Source: Chthonomonas sp. UBA2391
Lineage (GTDB): Bacteria > Armatimonadota > Fimbriimonadia > Fimbriimonadales > Fimbriimonadaceae
Direction: 5' to 3'
Assembly: GCA_002343825.1 (NCBI GenBank)
Contig: DDSL01000120.1
Coordinates: 1 to 8,412 of the forward strand
DNA: 8,412 bases
Part shown: positions 1 to 5,661 of the stretch, one piece after another
Layout: every line of letters begins with the position of its first letter
Position numbering within the stretch: position 1 is the first letter of the stretch
The notes under the pieces: generated by a model
The model's input: only the letters and a program-made list of their open reading frames with translations
Database searches by the model: none
What the model was told of the DNA's origin: nothing
Made by a program: the position numbers and the translations under genes

Positions 1-233
1 CGGATCATCGCGTCGGCGATCTCCTCACCGGTCGGGTTGTAGGTCCCGGCTTCGATTCGCGCCTTGAGGTCGGCGACGACATCGTCGCGATCGGGCATCG
101 CGATAACCTCGCCCACCAAGCGGGCGATCAGTCGCCAGTCGGTCGGCTTCGGAGAGGCGATGCCAAGTTCTTCGGCCGGCGCCAGAACGCCGACCTGGAG
201 CACTTTCTTGAGTTCTATGTCTGAAATGCGCAT
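1..233 (-). CDS. flgM: Anti-sigma-28 factor FlgM (partial, runs off left edge)
   Basis: Reading the minus strand from the ATG at 233-231 gives 77 complete codons, open to the window edge. The N-terminus is MRISDIELKK. The visible C-terminal part reads VVADLKARIEAGTYNPTGEE followed by IADAMI at residues 72-77, which is the conserved FlgM core (LKARI-x-x-GTY, then iADAMI). FlgM proteins are usually about 90-100 residues, so only a short tail is missing. Known role of the family: FlgM binds the flagellar sigma factor FliA (sigma-28) and holds it inactive until the hook-basal body is complete and FlgM is exported. Visible residues 53-77 correspond to the sigma-binding helices. There is no clear Shine-Dalgarno before the ATG. 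The secreted-protein gene at 439 is divergent. The family call is from motif recognition. Whether this copy regulates flagella cannot be judged because no other flagellar gene is in view. Confidence 0.85.
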   Translation of the reverse strand, partial: MRISDIELKKVLQVGVLAPAEELGIASPKPTDWRLIARLVGEVIAMPDRDDVVADLKARIEAGTYNPTGEEIADAMI

Positions 234-438
234 GGTTCGTACTCGCTGCAGTCTCAGACAGGCAACCCGGCTGTCTCGCTGAGCGAGATCCTAGGCTTTG
301 CGCTCAAGGGGTCACCCCCAAGATTGCCCTTTTCTGTCGAGGCGTTTCCGCCCAATTAGGATAACGGTCGATTCACCTGGTTTCTTCAGGGTCCTCCGCA
401 AAAATTCTCCACGAAAGGTCTCGGAGCCAAGTATCTTG
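234..438. other. Divergent intergenic region between flgM and the secreted-protein gene
   Basis: This 205-bp gap separates two divergently transcribed genes and should hold both promoters. It contains a short inverted repeat (AGACAG at 256-261, CTGTCT at 271-276), the 15-bp palindrome at 274-288, and one AATTAGG at 354-360. The last motif matches the group clustered at 8238-8318. I see no convincing -35/-10 pair and no recognisable sigma-28 promoter for flgM. Confidence 0.5.
274..288. repeat. 15-bp near-palindrome upstream of flgM
   Basis: TCTCGCT (274-280), one central base, then AGCGAGA (282-288) form 7-bp perfect arms. The single-base centre is too tight for an RNA hairpin, so if functional it would be a DNA-level dimer-binding site. 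It lies about 41 bp upstream of the flgM start. No regulator is identifiable. Confidence 0.35.
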
Positions 439-873
439 ATGATGATGACGCGCGCGATCACGGTTTTGGCATGGCTTCTTGTTGCCCTCCCAAGTTGGGC
501 GACCGATGTTCTCGGCATCTGGAACGGCACGGTCGAGTTGGGCAAGCAAGTGATTCCCGTGACGAACGAACGGGACCGCAACAAGCTTGCCGCGATCATG
601 AAGATGACCTACACCCTCAACCTTAAGAAGGACGGCACCTACGTGAACCTGATTTCAGGAGAGTATCGCAAAGCGAAACCGACGAAGAACGAGGGGACGT
701 GGAAGCAAACCGGACTCAAAATCACGCTTACCCCGGTTCGCGAGAACGGCGTCAAGATCAAGCGCCCCCAATCGCTGACGGTCGATGTCGCCCGAGATGG
801 CTCGTCGATGGGTCTGACGGTCCCCTATCGTAACTCGACCGCCAAGATCAAGTTCGTTCGCCCGAGGAAGTAG
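439..873 (+). CDS. Small secreted protein, possibly lipocalin-like
   Basis: The product is 144 residues. I chose the first of three consecutive ATGs (439, 442, 445) because a signal peptide follows immediately: a basic start (MMMTRA), a hydrophobic stretch TVLAWLLVAL at residues 8-17, then PSWA with likely cleavage after Ala21 (-3 Ser, -1 Ala). The frame is open upstream to 298, but that extension encodes a charged, non-conserved-looking segment. A GGAG at 423-426 lies about 12 bases upstream. The mature part has alternating beta-type segments and repeated G-x-W turns (LGIWNG at 25-30, KKDGTY at 63-68, NEGTWK at 84-89), the pattern of small lipocalin-like eight-stranded barrels. This fold guess is an inference; I recognise no family with certainty and no catalytic residues. 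The protein probably acts outside the cytoplasm. The gene ends 5 bases before the stop of the convergent proline dehydrogenase gene. Confidence 0.7.
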   Translation: MMMTRAITVLAWLLVALPSWATDVLGIWNGTVELGKQVIPVTNERDRNKLAAIMKMTYTLNLKKDGTYVNLISGEYRKAKPTKNEGTWKQTGLKITLTPVRENGVKIKRPQSLTVDVARDGSSMGLTVPYRNSTAKIKFVRPRK

Positions 874-895
874 CCCGTTCAGCCCTTGAACAGGG
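874..895. terminator. Possible bidirectional hairpin between convergent genes
   Basis: CCC-GTTCA (874-881) can pair with TGAAC-A-GGG (887-895), with one bulged base and a 5-nt loop. It straddles the 3' end of the proline dehydrogenase gene. No T-run follows on either strand, so this is a weak terminator candidate supported mainly by its position between two converging genes. Confidence 0.25.
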
Positions 896-1802
896 ACTTG
901 AGGATGAAAAACGCATTGGCCGGTCTCTCGGCCAGCCGTCGTGTGAAGTAGGGGTACCACATGTCTCCGAACGGCACATACACCCGCACCGGGTAGCCCT
1001 CGTCGCGAAGCCCGTCCTGCAAGTCTCGCCGAATCCCGTAGAGCATCTGGAACTCGAAACGGGAGCGATCGATGCCCTCGGCCTTGGCATAGGCCTTCAG
1101 CGCATCGATGATCTTGGCGTCGTGGGTGGCGATGGCGGGGTAATTGCCATCTTGCAAGAGCATCTGGCTCATCTCGATGTACTTTTCGTCCACCTTCGAT
1201 TTGTCGGGGTGGGCGACGGACTCGGGTTCGAGGTACGCGCCTTTGACAACTCGCACACGGGCTCCGAGTTGGATCATGCGCTTGGTGTCATCAATGCTGC
1301 GGTAGAGATAACTTTGGAGGACGGTTCCGGTGTTGGGGTGTTCGGGGAAGACCTTTTCGATCATCCGGATCGTGCGGTCGGTGTAATCGCTTCCTTCCAT
1401 ATCGACCCGGACGAAGGTGTCGCTGCGCTGGCCGATCTCCAGAACTTGTCGGAAGTTTTTCTCGGCGTAATCGTCGCCGAGATCGAGCCCGCACTGGGTC
1501 AGCTTGATGCTGATGTTCAGATCTTGTTTCTTGGGGTGGGCGGCGATTCGCTCCAAGATGTCGATGTAGGTGTTACGGGCTTGGATTGCCTCATCCTCGG
1601 TCTTGGTGTTCTCGCCGAGGTAGTCCAAGGTGACGGTCAGGTTCTGGCCAATCAGCGTTTCGGACTCGTGCATGGCCTCATCGAGGGTGTCTCCGGCGAC
1701 AAACCTCTTGACCAAGGGCCGAAACAAGAAGGACCTCCTAACAAACCTCTCCACAAAAGGGAGGCCGGAGGTTTTGAGGATGAGCGCACGCCCGAGCACC
1801 AT
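879..1802 (-). CDS. Proline dehydrogenase (stand-alone, FAD-dependent)
   Basis: The product is 307 residues, the usual size of monofunctional bacterial PRODH of the Thermus/Bacillus type. The enzyme oxidises L-proline to delta-1-pyrroline-5-carboxylate with FAD and passes electrons to the respiratory chain at the membrane. The visible active-site set fits the known TIM-barrel enzyme closely: Lys100 (SIKLTQCG), Asp134 (RVDMEG), Tyr190 (VKGAY), and the paired Arg288-Arg289 in YFTRRLAERPAN, which bind the substrate carboxylate. The RFEFQMLYGI strand at 248-257 is also typical. The CAT at 1800-1802 gives the start. The only weak ribosome-binding site is AAGAAG, and a TACAAT box sits 9 bases upstream. 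No pyrroline-5-carboxylate dehydrogenase gene is in the window, so the second step of proline catabolism is encoded elsewhere. The SDR gene is divergent, 87 bp away. Confidence 0.95.
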   Translation of the reverse strand: MVLGRALILKTSGLPFVERFVRRSFLFRPLVKRFVAGDTLDEAMHESETLIGQNLTVTLDYLGENTKTEDEAIQARNTYIDILERIAAHPKKQDLNISIKLTQCGLDLGDDYAEKNFRQVLEIGQRSDTFVRVDMEGSDYTDRTIRMIEKVFPEHPNTGTVLQSYLYRSIDDTKRMIQLGARVRVVKGAYLEPESVAHPDKSKVDEKYIEMSQMLLQDGNYPAIATHDAKIIDALKAYAKAEGIDRSRFEFQMLYGIRRDLQDGLRDEGYPVRVYVPFGDMWYPYFTRRLAERPANAFFILKSLFKG

Positions 1803-1811
1803 TGCTTCTTG

Positions 1812-1817
1812 ATTGTA
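1812..1817 (-). promoter_or_regulatory. Candidate -10 box of proline dehydrogenase, leaderless-type spacing
   Basis: The minus strand reads TACAAT, then 9 bases, then the ATG. A transcript from this box would start at or within a few bases of the start codon. There is no good -35 at 16-18 bp spacing, so this rests on the -10 match and on the lack of a strong Shine-Dalgarno. Confidence 0.35.
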
Positions 1818-1889
1818 CGGGAGATCGGGGCGATACGACGCGGGTGATGTTGCGAGAATCTCGGTCTGGTTATGTCAAAGTGAAGGGCA

Positions 1890-2636
1890 ATGAAGGGAAA
1901 AAGAGTTCTGGTCACTGGAGGTGGCCGAGGAATTGGGCGAGCGATTGTTCGCAAGCTTGCCCTGGATGGATGGCAGGTGGCCATTCACTACGGGCACGAT
2001 GAGGCCGAGGCCCGACGCACCGCGGCCGAGATCGGGGCATCGTCCTCCGGCGTCTACCAGTTGGACCTGACCCAGGGAAAGGGGCTTCCAGAATTCTTCA
2101 AGCGAGTGACTGGCGAGGGCCCGCTGGATGCGGTGGTCAACAATGCGGGGGTCTATGTTCCCATGAACTTTTTGAAGGCCGGGGATGCGGAGTTTGAGGC
2201 GACCTTGCACCGGACCTTCAGCGTTAACTTGGAAGCCCCCCTCCGGCTGACCCGGCTCGCGGCCCAGCACTTTGAGCGCGAGAACAAACCTGGACGGATC
2301 CTGAATGTCTGTAGCCGGGTCGGATTCAAGGGAGAGAGTGGGGCCGCGCTTTACGCCGCCAGCAAAGCCGCTCTTATCAACCTCACCCGCTCGCTCTCAA
2401 TGGAACTCGCGCCGAAGCAGATTTTCTTGTTTGGAATCGCCCCAGGTTGGGTGGATACGGCCATGGCTCGCGAGGGCATGCAAAATCGCCTGGAATCCAT
2501 CCTCAAGGACATCCCCGCAGGGCGCATGGCGACGCCCGAAGATTGCGCCGCGGTGGCCTCTTTTCTGTTGAGCGATTCTGCCACTTATCTCAGCGGAAAC
2601 GTCATCGATATCAATGGTGCGAGCTACTTCCACTAA
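1890..2636 (+). CDS. Short-chain dehydrogenase/reductase (FabG-like SDR)
   Basis: The product is 248 residues, the standard length of classical SDRs. Visible motifs are: cofactor glycine motif TGGGRGIG (9-16); NNAG (84-87); structural Asn113 in SVNLEAP; catalytic Ser142 (VCSRVG); and Tyr155-x-x-x-Lys159 (YAASK). The PGWVDT segment (185-190) and the C-terminal strand NVIDINGA complete the Rossmann fold. It is an NAD(P)H-dependent oxidoreductase. The closest relatives by feel are 3-oxoacyl-ACP reductase-like enzymes, but the substrate cannot be read from the sequence and I do not assign fabG. ATG 1890 is chosen because the fold begins at once (MKGKRVLVTGG). GAAGGG at 1882-1887 is the only ribosome-binding candidate and sits unusually close. 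The gene stands alone, divergent from proline dehydrogenase, and its 3' end abuts the GC-rich element that begins the rhs island. Confidence 0.93.
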   Translation: MKGKRVLVTGGGRGIGRAIVRKLALDGWQVAIHYGHDEAEARRTAAEIGASSSGVYQLDLTQGKGLPEFFKRVTGEGPLDAVVNNAGVYVPMNFLKAGDAEFEATLHRTFSVNLEAPLRLTRLAAQHFERENKPGRILNVCSRVGFKGESGAALYAASKAALINLTRSLSMELAPKQIFLFGIAPGWVDTAMAREGMQNRLESILKDIPAGRMATPEDCAAVASFLLSDSATYLSGNVIDINGASYFH

Positions 2637-2649
2637 TCGCGCAGATCGA

Positions 2650-2743
2650 ATTCGCCGCCCGGCCCGGGGCCACGCCCGGGTGGGACCCCCGCCGCCTTCG
2701 GCGTCTCCCACCCTCCGCCCCGACCGGCGCGAGGCGTGCTCCG
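2650..2743. repeat. GC-rich palindromic element between the SDR gene and the rhs remnant
   Basis: This stretch is almost entirely G and C and contains nested inverted repeats. The strongest pairs GGGTGGGA (2678-2685) with TCCCACCC (2706-2713); inside it, CGCC (2693-2696) pairs with GGCG (2700-2703) around a TTC loop. CCCGGG also occurs twice between 2663 and 2680. No T-run follows, so it is not a standard intrinsic terminator, although it may still end SDR transcription. Its make-up resembles dispersed intergenic palindromic (REP-like) elements. Only one copy lies in this window, so repetitiveness is an inference. Its right side joins directly to rhs-homologous sequence. Confidence 0.45.
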
Positions 2744-2884
2744 CGAACGTTGGGCTGGGATCACGAGGGGCGCTTGCATGAAATTTCTGATGGACTCACC
2801 ATCTTGTAGCAGAATCGCTACCATGGCCTTGGAACCCGGGTTCGGGAACGGGATGGTGGTTGGACGACGTTCAAGAGAGATGGG
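2744..2884 (+). pseudogene. Degenerate rhs sequence upstream of cassette A, with in-frame TAG
   Basis: In the frame of the downstream RHS gene, this stretch encodes LGWDHEGRLHEIS, then a TAG stop at 2807-2809, then QNRYHGLGTRVRERDGG. It aligns with HWDYEGRLDSA and KHKYNGLGARVEERL of cassette B (residues 40-75), the typical RHS/YD-repeat pattern. Homology therefore continues upstream through a nonsense codon and stops at the GC-rich element. The TAG falls where a Tyr (TAC or TAT) would suit an RHS repeat, so a single-base change is likely, but that is an inference. The unit has lost the bulk of a normal rhs gene. Confidence 0.75.
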
Positions 2885-3682
2885 GTGGGTGTGATGGCTC
2901 CGGTGGCGAGTCACTGGACGTCTTCCAGCACGACCGACGTCACTATGGGGATTGGGCAGAAGGTGGGTAGCACGAAGACTTATAACCATAACGGCCTGAA
3001 GAGCGTGGAGGCGCAGTCGCAATCGGCTACTTCTTTGAGCTCGACGCGGGTCTATGACGCCTGGGGGGCGGTAGTTTCTTCGACCGGAACCCACGCCGGG
3101 CGGTTCGGCCACGGCGGGGCGTATGGCTACCAGAGCGACTCGAACGACCTCCAACTCCTCGGCCACCGCTTCTACGACCCCAACGCAGGAAGGTTCTTAA
3201 CAAGAGACCGCATCAAGGATGGACGGAATTGGTATGCGTATTGCGAAAATAATCCGTCTACTTCCATTGATTCTAATGGATTAAGGTCATTTAGTCTGGG
3301 TGGTGGTGGGCAAATGATTGGCGGACTGTTTTCAATCTCGGTCACTATCACGTTAGTTGTTGATCTTGACAACGGACAGTTTGGTTTTGGGATCACAGGC
3401 GGATTTGGGCCTGCCCTTGGGTTGTCCGCTGGAGTAGAGGCGGTGGTTGCTTATGATGAAACCTTGCAGGTTGGTAATCCAGGTCAGACCGACCAGCAGG
3501 GTTATGCAAGTGGGATTGCGAGTCCGGTCGGTTCAATCGAACTCTATGACACAGATGGGAACGTGTTCGGCGGAGGTGACTTGACGGGTGGTGGGATTGG
3601 GTACGGACCCGGGCTCGGTGGTGGCATCTTCCGAGAGAAGAGATACACTGGAATACTCCCCATGGGAAGGTGGTGGGATTAG
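2885..3682 (+). CDS. Rhs core plus glycine-rich C-terminal tip (cassette A, 5'-truncated)
   Basis: The open frame from GTG 2885 encodes 265 residues (an ATG also occurs at 2894). Neither start has a good ribosome-binding site, and the homologous reading continues upstream past a TAG, so this is the 3' end of an rhs gene rather than a complete one. Residues 75-128 carry the RHS-associated core: YQSDSNDLQLLGHRFYDPN, AGRFLTRDRI and NWYAYCENNP. After that the sequence leaves cassette B completely. The usual DPxGL boundary motif reads DSNGL here (129-133), with Pro replaced by Ser. The tip (134-265) is rich in Gly with alternating hydrophobic strands (ITGGFGPALGLSAGV at 170-184) and ends GRWWD. 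I recognise no toxin family. In Rhs proteins this region is normally a secreted toxin used in contact-dependent competition. It is more A/T-rich than the flanking housekeeping genes. A small membrane-protein gene overlaps the stop codon. Confidence 0.8.
   Translation: MGVMAPVASHWTSSSTTDVTMGIGQKVGSTKTYNHNGLKSVEAQSQSATSLSSTRVYDAWGAVVSSTGTHAGRFGHGGAYGYQSDSNDLQLLGHRFYDPNAGRFLTRDRIKDGRNWYAYCENNPSTSIDSNGLRSFSLGGGGQMIGGLFSISVTITLVVDLDNGQFGFGITGGFGPALGLSAGVEAVVAYDETLQVGNPGQTDQQGYASGIASPVGSIELYDTDGNVFGGGDLTGGGIGYGPGLGGGIFREKRYTGILPMGRWWD
2947..3256 (+). repeat. 310-bp direct repeat, copy A (rhs core)
   Basis: This block aligns without gaps to 4340-4649 at a constant offset of 1393. The first 174 bases (2947-3120) are identical by eye, and the remainder has 7 differences. 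It encodes residues 22-124 of cassette A, from GIGQKVG to CENNP, identical in both copies. Confidence 0.95.
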
Positions 3683-3942
3683 TGCCGCTAAGTTTTCAGC
3701 TCCTTTTGGTTACTGTGCTTGGTACCGGCCTCGCACTTCTTGTGAGTTCGAAATTTTATCTGATGGCAACACTTAGACCGTCAATCTGGCTTGTCAACAC
3801 ATTGAAGGTTGGACGAGAAGACCTCGTAATTGATGATGAAAAGCTTGAGAGCCTCTCAAAGAGAGTGAGGGTTATTCTTATCGCTTTGCACAATCTAGTG
3901 GGATGGGGGATTGTGCTTTGGGGCTTTCCGAGTGGGATTTGA
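3682..3942 (+). CDS. Small two-helix membrane protein, candidate immunity protein of cassette A
   Basis: The product is 86 residues. The GTG at 3682-3684 shares its first base with the TAG stop of the rhs gene (TAGTG), an arrangement typical of translational coupling. The purine-rich AAGGTGGTGGG just upstream can serve as the ribosome-binding site. An in-frame GTG at 3670 is an alternative start. Residues 5-25 (FQLLLVTVLGTGLALLVSS) and about 68-84 (VILIALHNLVGWGIVLWGF) are hydrophobic enough to span the membrane. A charged middle part lies between them (KVGREDLVIDDEKLESLSKR). I recognise no family. Its tight link to the variable Rhs tip is the expected place for the cognate immunity protein, and a membrane-embedded partner would suit a membrane-acting toxin. 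This role is inferred from position only. Confidence 0.6.
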   Translation: MPLSFQLLLVTVLGTGLALLVSSKFYLMATLRPSIWLVNTLKVGREDLVIDDEKLESLSKRVRVILIALHNLVGWGIVLWGFPSGI

Positions 3943-4007
3943 TGACTTGTGTTTAGGAGAGGTCAAACAAATAGCCCGCGACTCTCGGCACTGGTTCTCC
4001 GGTTACG

Positions 4008-5162
4008 ATGACCTTTGGCTACGATGACGGGGACAAGTTGACCGACTACAATGGTACGACCATCGGTTACGATGCGGCTGGCCGTCCGACGCAGTGGTTC
4101 ATTAGCGGTGTTCTAAGGAATGTTCATTGGGACTATGAAGGCCGGTTGGACAGTGCTACCGAAATTGGAGGTCTCGGTAAGCTTCTTTTCAAACACAAGT
4201 ATAATGGACTCGGTGCACGTGTGGAGGAACGTCTGCAGTATTCCGGCACGGTCACGACGACGTTCAAAAGAGATGGGGTGGGTGTGACGGCTCCGGTGGT
4301 GAGTCATGTGACCGGATCGACCACGACCGAAGTGACTCCGGGGATTGGGCAGAAGGTGGGTAGCACGAAGACTTATAACCATAACGGCCTGAAGAGCGTG
4401 GAGGCGCAGTCGCAATCGGCTACTTCTTTGAGCTCGACGCGGGTCTATGACGCCTGGGGGGCGGTAGTTTCTTCGACCGGAACCCACGCCGGGCGGTTCG
4501 GCCACGGCGGGGCCTATGGCTACCAGAGCGACTCGAACGATCTCCAACTCCTCGGCCACCGATTCTACGACCCCAACGCAGGAAGGTTCTTAACACGAGA
4601 CCGCATCAAGGATGGACGGAACTGGTACGCGTATTGCGAGAATAATCCGCTCACAGCCGCGGATCCGAGTGGGCTGTTTAGGCTTGTTGTTCGGGGAAAT
4701 GATGACGACGTTCTGCTCTCAGGCTTAGGTTATTTCTTTTGGGAACCGGGGTTGGACTTTAATGCGGGTGATGTCAGACTCAGAAATCCGACCAAAGAAG
4801 AACTAATCGAACAGTTGATCAACTGTACCGAGTTTTTTTTCTGGGGGCACGGCGATGCAAAGGGCCGGCTCTACATAAACGAGACCGAACACTTGACCCA
4901 AGCCGACTTGGACTACATTGAGGAAGAGCGCCGAAAGCGCGGGAAACCAAAACTAAATGTAGTCCACTTGGCCGCATGTTTGCAGTGTACAACTGCGGAG
5001 CACGTCAACAATTGGATGGATATTACAAAAGAGCTGGTTGCCTATCCTGGGGTCACTGCTTCGATAGAAGACGGAATCAATCGACCGATTCGATTTCGAG
5101 GGCGCGTCAAGAAGGGGTGGAAACCATCTGATCAAAAGGGAAGTAAGAAAAGTGGAAAGTAG
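4008..5162 (+). CDS. Rhs core plus putative caspase/CHAT-like peptidase tip (cassette B, 5'-truncated)
   Basis: The open frame from ATG 4008 encodes 384 residues. RHS-like sequence in the same frame begins near 3975, just after a TAG at 3972-3974, so the 5' part of the gene is missing; intact rhs genes are several times longer. YD repeats are visible at 18-30 (TIGYDAAGRPTQW) and 40-71, and the RHS core at 170-223 ends with the canonical NNPLTAADPSGL. The tip (about 224-384) is unrelated to tip A. It has FFFWGHGDAKG (His281), then a charged helix (ADLDYIEEERRKRGK), then the strand LNVVHLAACLQC (Cys324). His-Gly after a hydrophobic strand, and Cys after a second one 43 residues later, is the clan CD cysteine-peptidase pattern (caspase, CHAT, gingipain-like). 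Assignment is by motif only. The C-terminus is Lys-rich. A T8 run at 4833-4840 lies just before the His codon. Confidence 0.8.
   Translation: MTFGYDDGDKLTDYNGTTIGYDAAGRPTQWFISGVLRNVHWDYEGRLDSATEIGGLGKLLFKHKYNGLGARVEERLQYSGTVTTTFKRDGVGVTAPVVSHVTGSTTTEVTPGIGQKVGSTKTYNHNGLKSVEAQSQSATSLSSTRVYDAWGAVVSSTGTHAGRFGHGGAYGYQSDSNDLQLLGHRFYDPNAGRFLTRDRIKDGRNWYAYCENNPLTAADPSGLFRLVVRGNDDDVLLSGLGYFFWEPGLDFNAGDVRLRNPTKEELIEQLINCTEFFFWGHGDAKGRLYINETEHLTQADLDYIEEERRKRGKPKLNVVHLAACLQCTTAEHVNNWMDITKELVAYPGVTASIEDGINRPIRFRGRVKKGWKPSDQKGSKKSGK
4340..4649 (+). repeat. 310-bp direct repeat, copy B (rhs core)
   Basis: This is the partner of 2947-3256. All seven differences I find fall in the 3' 136 bases and are synonymous: GCG/GCC, GAC/GAT, CGC/CGA, AGA/CGA, AAT/AAC, TAT/TAC, GAA/GAG. 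Homology continues at lower identity upstream to about 4257 and ends abruptly after the NNP codons. Confidence 0.95.
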
Positions 5163-5198
5163 TCGCCACCCGACTTCAGAATCCGTTTGGGCGCGAAG

Positions 5199-5546
5199 AT
5201 GAGATCCTTCCTGTCGTCAAGGGGTGCAAGAATTGCAGCATGGGTAGTAATGTTCGTCGTAAGTGGAGGTGTTGTAGCTTGGATTCTCCTAAGGGCCATT
5301 TGGAGTGATCCGACAAGAGAGTACAGGTGTGGTCGTGTCTTGGTGGACACACTTCGTGAAACATCAGGAACTTGGCGACATTCGACGGTTGCATTGAAAC
5401 AAGCAGCGCGTAGGATTGTTGATGAGGATCCGGATTGCCGAGCTTCTCACTGCACGATCCTAGGCGTGAGCAATCAAGGTGGACGAGTTAGTATTGTCGT
5501 AAAGTACCGAACCAATATCATCAGGGAGTACTCTGTTGAAGACTAA
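5199..5546 (+). CDS. Small single-pass membrane protein, candidate immunity or partner of cassette B
   Basis: The product is 115 residues from ATG 5199; an in-frame TTG at 5187 would add four. Neither has a clear ribosome-binding site. The start lies 36 bases after the stop of cassette B on the same strand. A basic N-terminus (RGAR) is followed by one membrane span, residues 13-33 (AAWVVMFVVSGGVVAWILLRA). A soluble domain of about 80 residues follows with three Cys (44, 80, 85) and a C-terminal beta-type segment (GGRVSIVVKYRTNIIREYSV). By the positive-inside rule the C-terminal domain would face the periplasm. I recognise no family. As with the gene after cassette A, its position behind a variable Rhs tip suggests an immunity or accessory protein, but nothing in the sequence proves it. 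Base composition is A/T-richer than trpB and metX. Confidence 0.55.
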   Translation: MRSFLSSRGARIAAWVVMFVVSGGVVAWILLRAIWSDPTREYRCGRVLVDTLRETSGTWRHSTVALKQAARRIVDEDPDCRASHCTILGVSNQGGRVSIVVKYRTNIIREYSVED

Positions 5547-5661
5547 GCGGATGAGCCTCGAAGGCTTACTCGCAGACATGGTATGGGGCTTTGATCACCT
5601 GCGAGCGGTAGAGAAGTCGCAAGCGGCAGGGTGCACAACTGTGAGCAGCTACAAGAAAGTC

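Noticed and set aside
298..438. N-terminal extension of the secreted-protein gene to an upstream ATG at 298
   Set aside because: The extension would place about 47 charged residues before an evident signal peptide, so the ATG at 439 is preferred.
1122..1847. Long plus-strand open frame antisense to proline dehydrogenase
   Set aside because: It is the complement of a strongly supported gene; its composition simply mirrors the other strand.
1873..1878. TTGACA on the minus strand as the proline dehydrogenase -35 box
   Set aside because: The sequence 17 bp downstream reads TCGCAA, a poor -10, so the perfect -35 match is probably chance.
3061..3070. G6 run in the rhs core as a phase-variable tract
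   Set aside because: The run is short, conserved in both copies and compatible with ordinary Trp-Gly codons (TGG GGG).
2633..3166. Minus-strand open frame across the GC-rich element and rhs core
   Set aside because: A similar frame occurs opposite the core copy B (4113-4559) because the repeat is duplicated. It is antisense to rhs coding sequence that shows purifying selection.
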